A DNA stretch of 64,000 nt from Physella acuta (GCF_028476545.1 NW_026732378.1:1-64000); one strand, 5' to 3'; counted from the stretch's first letter, positions 11,287 through 24,715 are shown. Notes: generated by a model from the sequence alone, not told the origin. Program-made: numbers and translations.

Positions 11287-11554
11287 CTGTGGGGATAGAC
11301 CAGGTGTGGGGGGTTAGATTTGGTGGCTACATAAGTGGAGTCATGGACGCAGAGTCATGGTCAATGTGGTTGAGTCATGGTAGATGAGACTCTGATGTTG
11401 GGTCACGAATGAAGAGTGATACATTGAGTCATGGTCAGGGAGTCAAGAAATCAGTTTAAAAGATTGAGAGTCGAGATTTTTGTACAACATGAAATGTTTT
11501 TGGGGTTGTGTTGGGCTGCTTTTATTGCACTTCCCTTAAATCCCAACAACAAAA

Positions 11555-11755
11555 CGTGATCCCCTAGATCACCTCAATACAACGTGATCCATTAGATCAC
11601 CTCAATACAACGTGATCCTCTACATCACCTCAATACAACGTGATCCCCTAGATCACCTAAATTCAACGTGATCCCCTAGATCACCTTAATACAACGTGAT
11701 TTACTAAATCACCTCAACACAACGTGATCCACTAGATCACCACAGCAAAAAGTTT
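11555..11755. repeat. 28-bp array of palindromic units (8 copies)
   Basis: Each unit, e.g. AACGTGATCCCCTAGATCAC then CTCAATAC, contains GTGATC...GATCAC, a near-perfect palindrome. Spacing is 28 bp. The loop bases vary from unit to unit while the stem words are mostly kept. Confidence 0.85.
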
Positions 11756-11999
11756 ATCACAAAATTACCGGAACAAAACGTATCCAATGAAGTATTACAA
11801 GGATTAAAAAAAGAAAACTTAAACCCCACCGGAATGAATATTTCAATTTTTTTTCCATCGTTTTTCCCTCGACCTTCATTTCCTGAATTTTTATCCCGTC
11901 AATATCCCATCAATGCATCAAATTTTTACTAGTGTTTTCTCGATCAGCGCCTCGCATAGCCGAGTTTAACGCATTAACAGTGAGATGGGTTTTTAGGTT

Positions 12000-12180
12000 C
12001 CAGAACTTTCCGGTCAAACACTACAGGGTACATTGGTTAGGTGGTTAGGTGTTTAAGTGGGTGTGGTTAGGTTAAAGGTCATTTGTGGTTAGGCTAAAGG
12101 TCAACTGGAGTTTCAAATAGAGGGGCTTCATTTTCATTTAGGTTAGGTTTTCATATTTAAGTAGGGCCTATAGATTAAGT
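12000..12180 (+). repeat. Degenerate GGTTAGGTTA-rich tract
   Basis: Loose recurrence of GTGGTTAGGTTAAAGGTCA and TTAGGTT words without fixed period. Low-complexity DNA; nothing else seen between the 28-bp array and the MITE at 12.4 kb. Confidence 0.4.
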
Positions 12181-12444
12181 TAGGTTTAAGATTAACTGGA
12201 ATTACCATTATAATGGATAAATGTAGAGATAATAATATATACATAGATACACTGAATATAAATACTTAAAAAAAATTAGTTAACAATCCACATGCAAATA
12301 CATATGACTTGATTTTTGTACTGTGGTTGACTTAAAGATCGTGCACTTGTCGACAAACAAATTGTTTGATATTTCTCTTGTTTTCCCACCTCGGTCTTCT
12401 TGTAGGTCTTCTTTGCCCATCGCTGTACCAGTACCAGTGTGTTC

Positions 12445-12607
12445 CAGAGATTCTTCAAGGCATCTCTTCGGGGGTGGGGGGGGAGGGGGCAAACGAAGTG
12501 GAATTTAGAAAATGTATGCCTTTACCACTGTCCGCCCCCCCTCCCAAAAACTTATAAAGTGCCCCCCTTCCCCTACCCCCGAAGAAAAAAGTCTGAAAGA
12601 AACACTG
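12445..12607 (-). mobile_element. Poly-G MITE family C, copy with 8-bp target duplication
   Basis: Left end CAGAGATTCTTCAAGGCATC and right end GTCTGAAAGAAACACTG form the terminal repeats. Flanks GTGTGTTC (12437-12444) and GTCTGTTC (12608-12615) match at 7 of 8 positions, which supports hAT-type integration. The core has the family signature TTACCACTGTCCGCCCCCC read from the opposite strand. Confidence 0.8.
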
Positions 12608-13154
12608 GTCTGTTCAAACTCCAGTTTTTAAACATGTTCTCAACGGGACTTTAAAATGATTGTTTTTCTTGATAATTTCCACGTTAAGCACCTAGTGACA
12701 CGGAATAGTAGTGTAACTATGATTGGTGATATTACGGCTATGATGCATGGGTTGGTTTGGAACATAACGGTGTTTAACTCTTGAAAACAACATGAAAATT
12801 TGAGTTAAAACAATCTGAATATGGGAAGCGATGTAATAATAAAAATGCCGTTGGAGTCAATAAACATTTTTTTTACTTTTCGTTTCCTGGGTTCGAACCT
12901 GTGTCTTTTGAAAATACTGAGCAAATCGAGCTTGTTGGTGTTTAGATTCAAGTTACAGACAATCATGTTTTCACAAGACAATGAATTCGGAGTAGAAAAA
13001 AAATTAGAGATTTGTAAATACGAATTCATTCTGAAAGTTACGGCCACGTAAAGGCACATACTAGCCTTATATCAGGAATTATCAGGCTTTAATTTTTCTT
13101 GTGAAAATTGTTAATTGTTGTGATATAATGTGAACGCTGTATTGTGTGTGTGTG

Positions 13155-13320
13155 GTTCGGCGTGGCCGAATGCTAGAGCGTGCGACTGCTAACCCGAAAG
13201 TCTTGAGTTCGGATCCTTAAGCCAAATAAAGTACCTAACTGATGTCAGGTACAGAAAAACTGGCTGAGCATAGTGTTGACCATAGTATCAATTCATATGC
13301 CGAGGGCAGTTGAACAGATA
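13155..13320 (+). mobile_element. SINE-A, shortened copy
   Basis: Head TTCGGCGTGGCCGAATGCTA, then GACTGCTAACCCGAAAGTC and B-box-like GAGTTCGGATCC. The middle is shortened and the tail stops near CATATGCCGAGGGCAG. Confidence 0.7.
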
Positions 13321-13412
13321 ATAACTAATTGGTCCTTCAATGGTGACCTGCCTACATAAAACCACATTAACTATGTATTGGAAATTATTGTGTCGGTGTT
13401 TTTTTTTAATTT

Positions 13413-13580
13413 TAGACCATCCCTGAATCCACCCATCTCTAACTGGGAAAAGTAAAGGCGGCTGGGCATAGTACTGACCACACTATCTCTTCATATGCCG
13501 AGGTCACAGAAACAGGTGAACTCTACTTCACTTCCGCTATAGACCGTCATGTTTGAAATGGGAACTTTACTTTTTTTTTT
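13413..13580 (+). mobile_element. SINE-A, 3' two-thirds
   Basis: It begins at the middle segment (CCCTGAATCCACCCATCTCT) and runs through GGCGGCTGGGCATAGTACTG and CTCTACTTCACTTCCGC to a T-rich end. The promoter head is missing. Confidence 0.7.
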
Positions 13581-14538
13581 ACTTTAGACACAATGACCCT
13601 AACCTGACATGTAAACTTGGAAAGTCATGAAAATAATTGTGTCGGTTTTATTTTTCTGCATATTACTTCATGAAACATATCTTTAAATAAAATAAAGATA
13701 ATATTTGTTTACAAGCTACGTAATTTGTATTTAAAAATTAAAAAAAAACAAAAAAAAACACAAATATGTTTTAAATTGACAAAAAACAGGATCAACAATA
13801 AATAGACTATTGAAAAAATGCACGTGTTTTTCTATCATGTAAATACCAAGGCCACCTTCTTGGAAATATTTTTCTAGAATCTCAAGAGACTAATCGTAGA
13901 CTGCCCAGCGTTTGTCTGCCAGTTTGAAAACTCCAGCCGATCTAAGTGGTACCGACATGATTAGATGGATATCGAATGGCTTAGTGTTAATCATTCATGG
14001 CTGATGTGAGCGGTTTAAGGTGGACGCTAAAAGGTGAGCAGCTTTGGTTTAACGTAGCGAGGTTATGCGTTAAATTATGGATGAAGTGGAGTTGTGTTTT
14101 GATGAAGAGGTAGGGTTGGGTTATTTATTCATGCTATGATTAAGGTTGGCAGTTTGTTTTGGGTGAGTTCGTCTAGATAGTTTGATCGATATTTGTAGCC
14201 GTGTTGTAGAACTAGATAAATGTTTTTATTTGTTATTGAGCAAAAGTTAATTACTTATTTAAATCGAGGTTTTTAAGATAATTTCTAGATTTTGCTGAAA
14301 AAAAATATATATATAAAAAAACCCTTCATACATGAATTTCCATGAGGCATATGAACTGAGAGTTCATTAATTTTTAAACTTTGACATTTTAAAGGGATTA
14401 TGGAACCAAGAAAATACCTGGCTGCATTTGCTAGGACTTAGGTACGGTACTCTTTAGAGCTGGAGAGGCTCATTGAGGACTTACGGAAATTTGGCCTTGT
14501 AACATGAATTTTTTATCAGCACTCGACTTCTTAGTGAC

Positions 14539-14660
14539 AAGGTGGTCGAACAGTACAGTACATGACTGCTAACTCAAGAGTTTTGAGCTGGAATTAAGGG
14601 ATAAAGTCCGTAGAATATTTCGGAGTTTACCCAGCTCTAATGAGTACCTGCCTAAACATA
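14539..14660 (+). mobile_element. SINE-A, diverged 5' part
   Basis: AAGGTGGTCGAACAGTACAG, GACTGCTAACTCAAGAGTT and TTTACCCAGCTCTAATGAGT follow SINE-A order with heavy divergence. The tail is absent. Confidence 0.55.
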
Positions 14661-14755
14661 ATAACTGAAGCAAGCAATAGCACATTGTTTAACGTTGAGG
14701 CTGTAATAGTACCAAAGATAAGAGCATAAATATTGATTGGAAAGCAATATAGCCC

Positions 14756-14760
14756 ATATA

Positions 14761-14844
<84 letters not shown>
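14756..14844. repeat. (TA)n array
   Basis: Uninterrupted TA dinucleotides apart from one TT near the left edge. Confidence 0.95.
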
Positions 14845-14846
<2 letters not shown>

Positions 14847-15783
14847 TCTTTCTCAACATAACGAATGATCCTAACCCTAGATAGGACATTAGACCAAAGC
14901 CTAAGCTACATTGTTGAAATAACTAATGTAAAGGGTTAGGGAAAAGAAAAAAAAACAACAGTTTCCGAAACCGATATGTAAAATGTTGAGTTAAATTTAA
15001 TTACTTAAAAAAATCATTTTACAATGACAGATATCATTTTTATGCATGCATTTAATTCTTATACAAATTTTAAAGTTACTTGTTTTCTATCACACAGATC
15101 TTACTAAAGACTGCATTAATATTGAGGTATAAAATACATTTAACTTGTTTCGGCAAACCCTGTTTGTACATTAGCCAGATAGAAATTCTTATCAAAGCCT
15201 ATAGTAAGTAAACATGCATGTACCAATGTGATACCTAACACTAGAATGGTAGAAGGGGGTGGACAGGGCATACACTCAGAACGACTGGTAATAACATCAG
15301 TAGTCAGGCACTTGGGTGAATCATCAGCTCTAATTAGTAACAATCATAATTTAGTTAACAATTTTGACAGTTAATCAGAATACCTATACCGAAACAGAGC
15401 TACTCTTCTCCACCTAATCCAAATCTAACCCTAGTACTTGCTTGTACTGGTTCAATACCTTCATACCTACATCCAGTCTATAACTAAATCGACCATTAAT
15501 ATCTCCATACGATTACTCACACTAGCCTCAGGACCCAATATGTCTAGAGCACCAAAAAGTTCAACTTAAAATGCTTTTGTCCAGCAAGTATTGAATCAAA
15601 TCACCCCCGAGCCGTGGTCTAGACCAGACTAGATTGTAAAAAATTTACCGGCCGGTCCATTATGTTATTTTCAGTTTGATTTCTATCGTAAATAATGAAT
15701 AGGGAAATCTATTCCATTGTCACTTTTTCAGGCGCACATTGGAACTTATCTCTAGTAACGCTAGCCACAGATGTAACTTAAGA

Positions 15784-16236
<453 letters not shown>

Positions 16237-17030
16237 TACAACTGTTTCTCCCACTCCTCGCAGTAGAGTCGACCACTGTCAAGTGGATGTGTTGAAGTCC
16301 TTTTCATGATAACCTACCCCTGACCTGCTGCTATCTCTAGTCAAACAGATAATCTCGACACTAACTCTAATCCGGACCAAGACCATAACCGTAACCCTAA
16401 ATTATAACACCGAGCATAACAACAGTTATCTGGGGGTGGGGGGTATAGACATTGAAATATAAAATCAATCTTTTTTTGTGTTGCATTAGCTATTTGCCAT
16501 TTCATTTCAATTATAATTAGTTAAAAAAGCCTTCAATATAAACTAAACAGAAACTACACAGTTTTTGGAAATGAAAGGTTAAATATTTATAAAATGCTAA
16601 AATAAGTAAATTATACATTTTCCCCCATTTTCATTCAGCATTTTATTTACTTCATCGTGTCCATCTAAATATCATTAAAATAATTATATTTACTTTTAAG
16701 GTAAAAATTTAAAAATAATGAATTTCAACAAAAATATTTTCTATTTTTGAAGTTTGTGTCGAAATAGACGGCAGACGTTTTTGTATTATTTACATCATTA
16801 TTTCAACTGATTTGTCATGCAATGAAAAAGATATTTTTTTTACCATCGTCGTGTAAAGGTTGCACTAAAAGGTAGAGAATAGAAAACGATGTGAAATAGG
16901 AGACGGAGTTAGGCAATGTTTCGTTTCGTTTTTTTCCTACCGATATTGCTTTAAGTGTTTGTGATGTTTTGATATGAAGTAGGTTCAGGGTTAGGTTAGT
17001 CTATGGGTATGGCACAGATTTAGTTATAAC

Positions 17031-17033
<3 letters not shown>

Positions 17034-17106
<73 letters not shown>

Positions 17107-17119
17107 TATATATATATAT
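17034..17119. repeat. (TA)n array
   Basis: Pure TA except for one AAA interruption near the right end. It stops 49 bp before the poly-G MITE at 17.17 kb. Confidence 0.95.
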
Positions 17120-17168
17120 GCATGAATATGTATAGGGGTATAGCTGGGGCTACAATAAAGGTTATGGC

Positions 17169-17382
17169 CTGAGTTTCTTTCAGGCATATCTTCGGGCGGG
17201 CGAAGCGCCCCCCCCCCCCCCCCCCCACAAAGAAAGTCTACCACCCCCTCCCACGAACGAAATGGAATTTATTTAGATAATATATACTTTTACTAGTGTC
17301 CGCTTCTCGGAAAATTTAGTCCCCTCCTCCTCCATTCCCCCCCCCCCCCCCCCGGAGAAAACAAATCTGAAAAAAAACACTG
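17169..17382 (-). mobile_element. Poly-G MITE family C
   Basis: Left end CTGAGTTTCTTTCAGGCATA, right end ATCTGAAAAAAAACACTG. The core includes ACGAACGAAATGGAATTTAT and ATATACTTTTACTAGTGTCC, the family signature. Flanks GTTATGGC and GTTGTAGT match at 5 of 8, so the target duplication is only suggestive. Confidence 0.75.
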
Positions 17383-18269
17383 GTTGTAGTAAGGATTGGA
17401 GGAGTTAAGGTTCGCTGTGAGTCACACCCACTGTTGTGTTAATCATAGGGAAAAAACAACGTTGTCAAAAGTTACTGCGAGTTACTCTAGAATAATGAAG
17501 CCAACAAAAGTCACATCTAAACTCTAGACACTGACATGACCCTGCGAGTGCTAAACCCAAATTAACCCCCAATCTATTGCCGTCTTTATCTAATTATTTT
17601 ATTTCTGAATGTCTTTACAGTTTATCTCGCCACAGACCGAAGACGGCCTAGTTTCTGTTCCTTATTTCATAATAGCTCGTTTTAATCCTAAGATTAGAAA
17701 TTTTTTAAAAAGAAAAAAAAAAAAGAAAACGGACGTGGATTTTATATTTGGAAGGAGGCGATTACGTAAATTCCCAGAATTTAATTGAGCAATTTTATTT
17801 ATCATTTTGTATTTCTCTATCCGACTATTAACCGCCCTTCCCCCCCCCCCCCTCCTCGCTGTAGTAAAATATTTCCAGTTTTAGACGCTGATCGTTAAGC
17901 GCGCGCCTATTACATAGAAAAACAACAAAATTAATGAATAAAATTGCCGCTCAATTAATGTCTATAAATAGCGCGGGAAGGAAATAGCAACGTGTTACGT
18001 CATCACCTGTATGGTGTTGGCAGGGTTAACCCAAGCAGACGTCAATAAAATGATCTCACGCGCGTTTTTACACGTTGCTACGTGACGTCATCGGCTGCGC
18101 GAAAAATCGTACGTTTGAAAAAGAGAGAGATGAAAGGGAGGTTATCTTAAAGTATAATTTTATGCTATTTGTGGATCTATTCATGTTTGTTTTTCAAAAC
18201 AAATGCATGTTGGTTATCTAAAATAGAATGTTAGAATGGCTATTTTACAATTCTCCTCAGTGGATTTTC

Positions 18270-18272
<3 letters not shown>

Positions 18273-18357
<85 letters not shown>
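18273..18357. repeat. (TA)n array
   Basis: Uninterrupted TA dinucleotides. Confidence 0.95.
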
Positions 18358-18362
<5 letters not shown>

Positions 18363-19965
18363 GCAGCGCTTATTTTAACCCAGACAATTTTCGCCCTTAA
18401 TGTCCTACAAGTGGGCCTACATCTGATGGAGCTCACTAAACAAATATCTCAAAGAAAATTTCCGATATCTGTTCCACAACTCAACAAACTTAGACCATTT
18501 TTATCAGAGACTTTAACTTTATGGTTTGAGGGGGCGAACGTACACGAGCATTATGTTACTGTTTACATGTATTGCAAGATATGCCCGGATGATGCATGTT
18601 TTCACATTCTAATTGAATCGAGCACAGCTCGGTTGCTATGGTAGCGGAAGTGTTTTTTTTAAGTATCCATCGGTTGAAAGCGTACATTTGAACTTGTGTC
18701 ACGGTGTAAACTGTCGCAAGGTGGAAGAAATCTAAGGTGTGTGTTGTTACATTCCTATTATGTGTTTAGCATTGCTTGCTGTTATATTTCAAGTAGCCCA
18801 TGTTATGTGTTGTTTGTAGTCAAACATCTGATATGGTTTAGTTGTGATTGTTAAAACGTTTTGTGGGTTTAGGTTTCATTGTTACAAAATCATTGATGTA
18901 TTTTACATTACGTCTTGTTAGTTATTGTTACGCCCCTTACATTATAAACATCTTAGTTATTTCCCTTGAATGTGTAGGTCTCTGTTGTGTATACTATAAG
19001 CTGAGTGTTTACGTCACACAGTTTACTATGAACGAGGCCTTGTGATCAGGCCTAGATCTAGTATCAGATATTGTTCTCTATACTCTAACAAAGTGTTAAA
19101 GTTACCTTGATGGCGTCTACTATTGTGGTCTATGTACCACAGGTTGAGTAAAGTATCAGAGTAACATGTGAATTTATCTGAACAAAAATGTGATTTGTAT
19201 ATAATCACACACAGGTGGGAGTGCCATAAAAAACAAAAGCCGTTCTTGTCTTGAAATATCAGCCAGGGCTGTCAATATTTAGACATAAAGTCTAAGCTAT
19301 GGAAATCTTGAACGCAATATTCTGTGTTATTGTTCTACATCTAATCCTAAATTAGACTGACCTTATGCCCACAACAAAGGCCAAGAATACAATCATCATT
19401 CATTGTTCTGTGGTATTTGAAATGCTTTCTTTTAAAAAGCGACTCCGTGCCTCGGTAATAATGCTGGAGATAGTACATTTCTGGCTATAGCACCGGTTAT
19501 AATTTGCCGGTCGATTGATTTGTAAGTAGAGAAAATATAACCGGAAAAGTTGAGAATTTACCTTACATGTAAGCCGGTAAAAGTAAGAATTTTCCGGTCA
19601 TTATGCCGGGAATGTTTGGAATTTACCGGACAGTCGTCTCTACAAGAAGAAAGATATCGAAGAAATTTAAAGAAAAACCAGTAGGGATTTTTTCAGGTGT
19701 TTTGAGGCTAATCTAACTAGAATTTTTAAAATGTATTAATTCGAATTTAAATGTCTCAAGTGAATGAATTTGCAATATCTCATAATGATAGAAGAATTAT
19801 TGTTCTTTTTTTTCAGAAATCAGGTATATTCTTGCTATCAGCGTTAGACTTCTGAAATTAGGTGTATTGTGTTTGTTGTTTGTATTTACAAAATCAGGTT
19901 TAGTTCTAGGGTATAATACAAGGGTTATTGTTATGGTAGAACATGAGTTCGGGTTCAGGTCATTA
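18358..19965. other. Unassigned AT-rich intronic DNA
   Basis: No SINE, MITE or phase-matching exon is visible. A plus-strand open frame at 18411-18644 has no recognised motif. Around 19490-19640 the word CCGGTAAA and its variants (TTTACCGG, TTTCCGGT) recur irregularly, giving several short inverted repeats. Confidence 0.35.
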
Positions 19966-20042
19966 GCGTAATGAGGTGGGGCCGGGACGTGCAAAAAAAT
20001 GTGACACCATTTAGGGGGCGACACGAAATAAAAAAAAATCAA
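19966..20042 (+). mobile_element. hAT MITE family E fragment
   Basis: TAGCGTAATGAGGTGGGGCC then ATGTGACACCATTTAGGGGG matches the left arm of the family E element at 51.8 kb. Right arm absent. Confidence 0.5.
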
Positions 20043-20845
20043 GTACCTGAAAGATACTCAACATTTTAATGGTCAGCTTAGTCGTCAGAAATAGCGTACT
20101 GTTATATAGGACCTTGAGTGATCAAACATAATAGTAACACGAATGAAGATTTGACGCTAAGAACAAAAGATGAAGACAGAAATCAAAAGAAAAATTAAAA
20201 GCTATACTTTAATCTAGAGGCTGGTTTGTTGTAAAATAATTGCCTGAAAACGCCAGAGGATTCTAGTGTAGCTATCATCTCAAGGCTCCGGATCTTAATT
20301 GGATGGAAAATGTCAGGATCGATTGTTATTATTTTTAATTTCATTACGAAGCTTGACACTGAAGGAAGGCGTTCATTTATTCCAACCAATAGGAGCTGAA
20401 ACCAAGTCAACCGAGCTATATGCGATATTACATCAAAGCTTTACTAAACAAGCTCAGTACATCTATAAAAACCAATGTGGTCAAAACGATACTAATGAGG
20501 TACACGATAGTATATCTATATGGTGGGAAGTAGCAAAGTAATCGGTGGTCTAAAAGGTACAAAGAAGGTGGTCAATGGGATACTGAAAATGTAAGCAGCG
20601 CGATACCAATTGGATAGTCAAAACGATACCAATATGTTAATATAAAAAATAATAATCAGGTACTCATAACGCGAACGATCTTAGGGCTAAAACGATTCCC
20701 AAAAATTGGTCAATACGATACCAGAACTGTGAGCAATGTGTTACATTTAGGTTGTTAAGATTGTAACAATAAGCTGTTTAAATCGATACGTATATGGTGG
20801 GCGATACGATACAATATGTGGGCGAAAAGCAGGTTTGCCTACTGA

Positions 20846-20856
20846 TTATATATATG

Positions 20857-20937
<81 letters not shown>

Positions 20938-20954
20938 TTATATATATATATATC
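20846..20954. repeat. (TA)n array
   Basis: Pure TA with a small ATATATTATATA discontinuity near the right end. Confidence 0.95.
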
Positions 20955-21876
20955 ACATTTTTGCTCCCTGATGTATCCATTTTAAGGCTTCTGCTTAAAG
21001 CATCCATCACGCTTTTAGCAGTGTTCGCGTTGAATACCGTTTTCCGGTGAAGCGTAATTCCGATAACGTTATTGACTGTATTTGTTTAAGGAAATCTGAG
21101 CTGGAATTCAATTAGCTGTTGCCTGTAATTGAATTTCATTTGCCGTCCGGAATTCAGAGCGCTCCGTTCGGCGGCGAGGTTTTCCCGCGTGCAAAGATGT
21201 TTCATTGCGCTGTGCCAACTTGTAGGGATTTTAATTATAGAATTCAAAGGAAATTCCCGATTCCTAGAATTAGCTACTCATATTGAATCTGAGAGGAATT
21301 AATGGAAGTAACTAATTTTTTTTTTTTTGCTGTGTTGCTGATAGAGACGTCAATAGCGAAGCATGAATCTGGAATAGCTTTGTAGTTCCCAGTTTTTAAG
21401 GAGCGTCCTTGGAGGGGGGGGGGGTCTCTCGAATGGGGTGAATAATTCTTTCAGGGTGTATATTGTGGGTTGGGAGGGGGTTGGCGTTGAGGAGAAAGGG
21501 TTTTTGTATGTCGCTCTCATGCATATAAATTAAATTAAGTGGAGGAATACATGTTCTGAAAGGGGTAATGTCTTCCGGTATATTTTTTAAAAAGTGGAAA
21601 ATTAATGGATTGATTGATAACGTTAACAAAATCTTCCTAAAGTGTGAATTGAAGGAGTTAAGTGAGGTAGTTTCAATAGAACAGGTGGAGTAGAGTTGAG
21701 GTTTATTAAAGCTACATGATCCAAATTTGTGGGATAAATTAGGCCCTGTTAAATATATTTGAGCTCGTAATAATGTTTCTAGCCAAACTTAACTAATTGT
21801 ATGGCTTTAACCTTTAACTTAATTAGCTAATTGCTGTTAATTAAAACGAATTGATTACGTATTAAGCTTAGTGTAT

Positions 21877-22110
21877 GAGATGGCGTGGTTGGATGGTAGA
21901 GTTACTGCGTCGTACCCGAGAGTATTGTGTTCGGATTCCGGACGTCGCTGAGTCCACCCAGCTCCAATGGGTACCTGACTCACGTTGGCAACGGTAATGG
22001 TTAAAACGAATATAACTGACAACACTATCGATAACTGTGCCAAGTTCAGAAAAACATAAACTCTACTTCATCTACCTATGGGCCGACATGTACGAAAGGA
22101 TATTGTGCAT
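21877..22110 (+). mobile_element. SINE-A, nearly full copy
   Basis: GAGATGGCGTGGTTGGATGG, B-box-like TGTTCGGATTCC, GAGTCCACCCAGCTCCAATG and CTCTACTTCATCTACCTATG are in the family order. The internal segment between middle and tail is diverged. Confidence 0.75.
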
Positions 22111-22297
22111 TATTATAGCTTGTAACGCTAAACATAACAATGAGGATAAATCAAACTAAATCATGTTATTATGTTGTCTCATAAATCATTGCTCAACTTA
22201 TTCTTTATTATCTTAACTCTAACTGTAAGTAATCTTATATACTATAAAAACAAATATAAAACTGATTCTAATATCTAACATGAATCCTACCATCTAA

Positions 22298-22398
22298 GTG
22301 CGTCTGGGTATAGTTCTAACAACACAGGAGGGCTTAAATCATACGAACTCTACTTCATCTGCCAAAATGGATCGCTAGGTCTAAAGAACAACTTTACA
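22298..22398 (+). mobile_element. SINE-A 3' fragment
   Basis: GTCTGGGTATAGTTCTAAC and GAACTCTACTTCATCTGCC followed by ATGGATCG match the SINE-A tail. It lies 190 bp downstream of the fuller copy in the same orientation. Confidence 0.55.
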
Positions 22399-22749
22399 AC
22401 TATCTTATTATTAGATTTTAAATCATATGCCGTAGTTTTGAATGTAAACTTTGTCCCATCATACTATATATGCTTAGTTACCGACCTTGGCATTACAAAT
22501 GATGCTTAAGAAAATTTTGATTCTGTTTTTAAAACGTCACTATCGACTCTACATTTTCAAGTCGCTTCGAGGACGATTGGACATTTGCTTCCGTCGACAT
22601 TTAAGGTTCTTAAACTTTCATGCTTTGAATTTCAATGGACCTCATTTTTTTAGCGCAATTTCCATTCTGGAGAATTGCGTTTATTAACTCGTCATTTCTG
22701 GGAATGGATGGATGAATGAATGAATGTATGGATGTATGTGTGTCCGCAG

Positions 22750-23230
22750 CTTTAAGTCGTATCTCCTCCTCAACGAAGCAATATCGAGGACTAGTTTCAA
22801 AAGCAATTATGTTAAGCAAGTTACAAGGATGAACATAGGCCAAAAATATTCCGGGTTTCTTTCATGGATTTCCCGGAAAAGCCAAAAAACCTCCAAAAAA
22901 TGCAGTTTTTGGCTCATATCTCGGCAACCAGACCACTTAGCGACTTGAAACATGTACCAATCGATTCCTGCCATAATTTAGAATAATATTGCCGAAGAAA
23001 GTTTTCAAAAATATCCTTTCGTTCGGTCACAAACATTTTTTTGAATTAATTAAAATTTGGACCGAATTAGTAGGCATTTTTATCCAACCACACCACACGC
23101 GTCATCACATTCAATAGCTGCGCCATCACGTTCAATGGCTGCGACATCACGTTCGGTAGCTAGGCGCGCAATGGTTTTTAGTCATGTAACTCTATTGTAA
23201 ATAAAACATGTAAAATACTGAAAAAAAAAT
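22750..23230. other. Unassigned, possibly an unclassified repeat
   Basis: The stretch includes GGGTTTCTTTCATGGATTTC and GGCTCATATCTCGGCAACCA, wording that looks repeat-like but has no second copy in this window. 23100-23162 has three imperfect 22-bp copies of CATCACGTTCAATGGCTGCG. No coding signal seen. Confidence 0.35.
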
Positions 23231-23912
23231 TAATAAAAAACGTTTTAATAACTAACCAATGGTTTTACTAACCCTGCTCTTGATTTACGCTACGACAGAG
23301 CTATTTTTAGATAACATAAGGAAATTGCGCTTAAATGTCACTAGACTTTTTAATTAACTTGTTTTGTTATGAAATTTTTTTTTTAATGCCAGTGAATTTT
23401 TTTTTTTACAAAATGGGTCAACGTGGTGTATTTTCTACTTAAAAAGTTATTTTAATGTTTTATAATTTATTTCTATAAAAATAAATATATGTTTTAGTAC
23501 ACTAGTTCTCTACGTATATCTGCACGCATCTGTATCTATGAACCAGGCAGCAGTTATCTGAAAAGCGCTTTAAACTAAATATAAAAAAACACAAGTTTTT
23601 ATTTTAGAAATAGTTGTATAAACATCGTTGAGATCCTTGTCTCTTCTCGCTGAACAACTCTCCACCTCCTACGACAACTAAAAATAAACCGAAAATTACT
23701 TGTCGTGTTGTATTAGTGTAGGCGTAATGGGTCGTATTAAAAATGTTAACAGCATTGTTATCTCGTATTTTCCAAGACTGATCGAATTATCTGAATATGC
23801 TGGTTATGAAAAAATGTTTATTTTTTATCAGCCTGTTTATTTTGTAAAGAAAGAAATATGCTAGGTTTTCTTAACATTCAAAGAGACATTCTCTGCCTAG
23901 CCGAGAATAAGA

Positions 23913-24047
<135 letters not shown>

Positions 24048-24579
24048 ACTTATTCAACCACACTTTTTATGACGTGGCCAGTAGACAAAGACTAGACTGC
24101 TCTCAAAACCGCCAAACCCACGAAAGAAACACTATAATGCCAATCAAACGTCGACATGTTTCACTTCCTACAGTCTAACCTCTCTGTTTAAAATATGACC
24201 CCGTAACAAAAACATCGTAGTTTCTGCTTGTCTAAAGTTACGACTTCCGGTTTGACGGCTTCCATTGTTTAAACCTGTTTCTGTCAAACGGTATAGAAGC
24301 CATGATTGTTCACGGCAGCTCAGAACTCTTTCAGTAGATTAGAATTAACCGTGCCGGAACCGTACAGTGAAACGTGGCTGACGGAGACTTATTGGGGCGA
24401 AGTGTTTGTCTTTGACAGGTCCAGTTTTCTGGGACGACAGGTCGTCATTGTAAAGATATCGTTGGCTGAGGGAGCCATTGTTGCATGGGTGCCTGTTGGA
24501 ATGTTCCCATTATAGGTTGGGCGAGACTTTTGTGTTAGGGAGACAGGGCGGGGTGGGTCAAGCTCATAGGCGTCCCAAA

Positions 24580-24595
24580 ATATATCGCGAGGGCG

Positions 24596-24633
<38 letters not shown>

Positions 24634-24641
24634 CGAGGGCG

Positions 24642-24714
<73 letters not shown>
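24580..24714. repeat. (TA)n array with a repeated GC-rich block
   Basis: The block TATATCGCGAGGGCGCTATA occurs twice (near 24582 and 24629), each time followed by a TA run, and the right edge resumes with TATCGGAGC. The GC-rich block seems to have been duplicated together with part of the TA tract. Confidence 0.85.
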
Positions 24715-24715
<1 letters not shown>

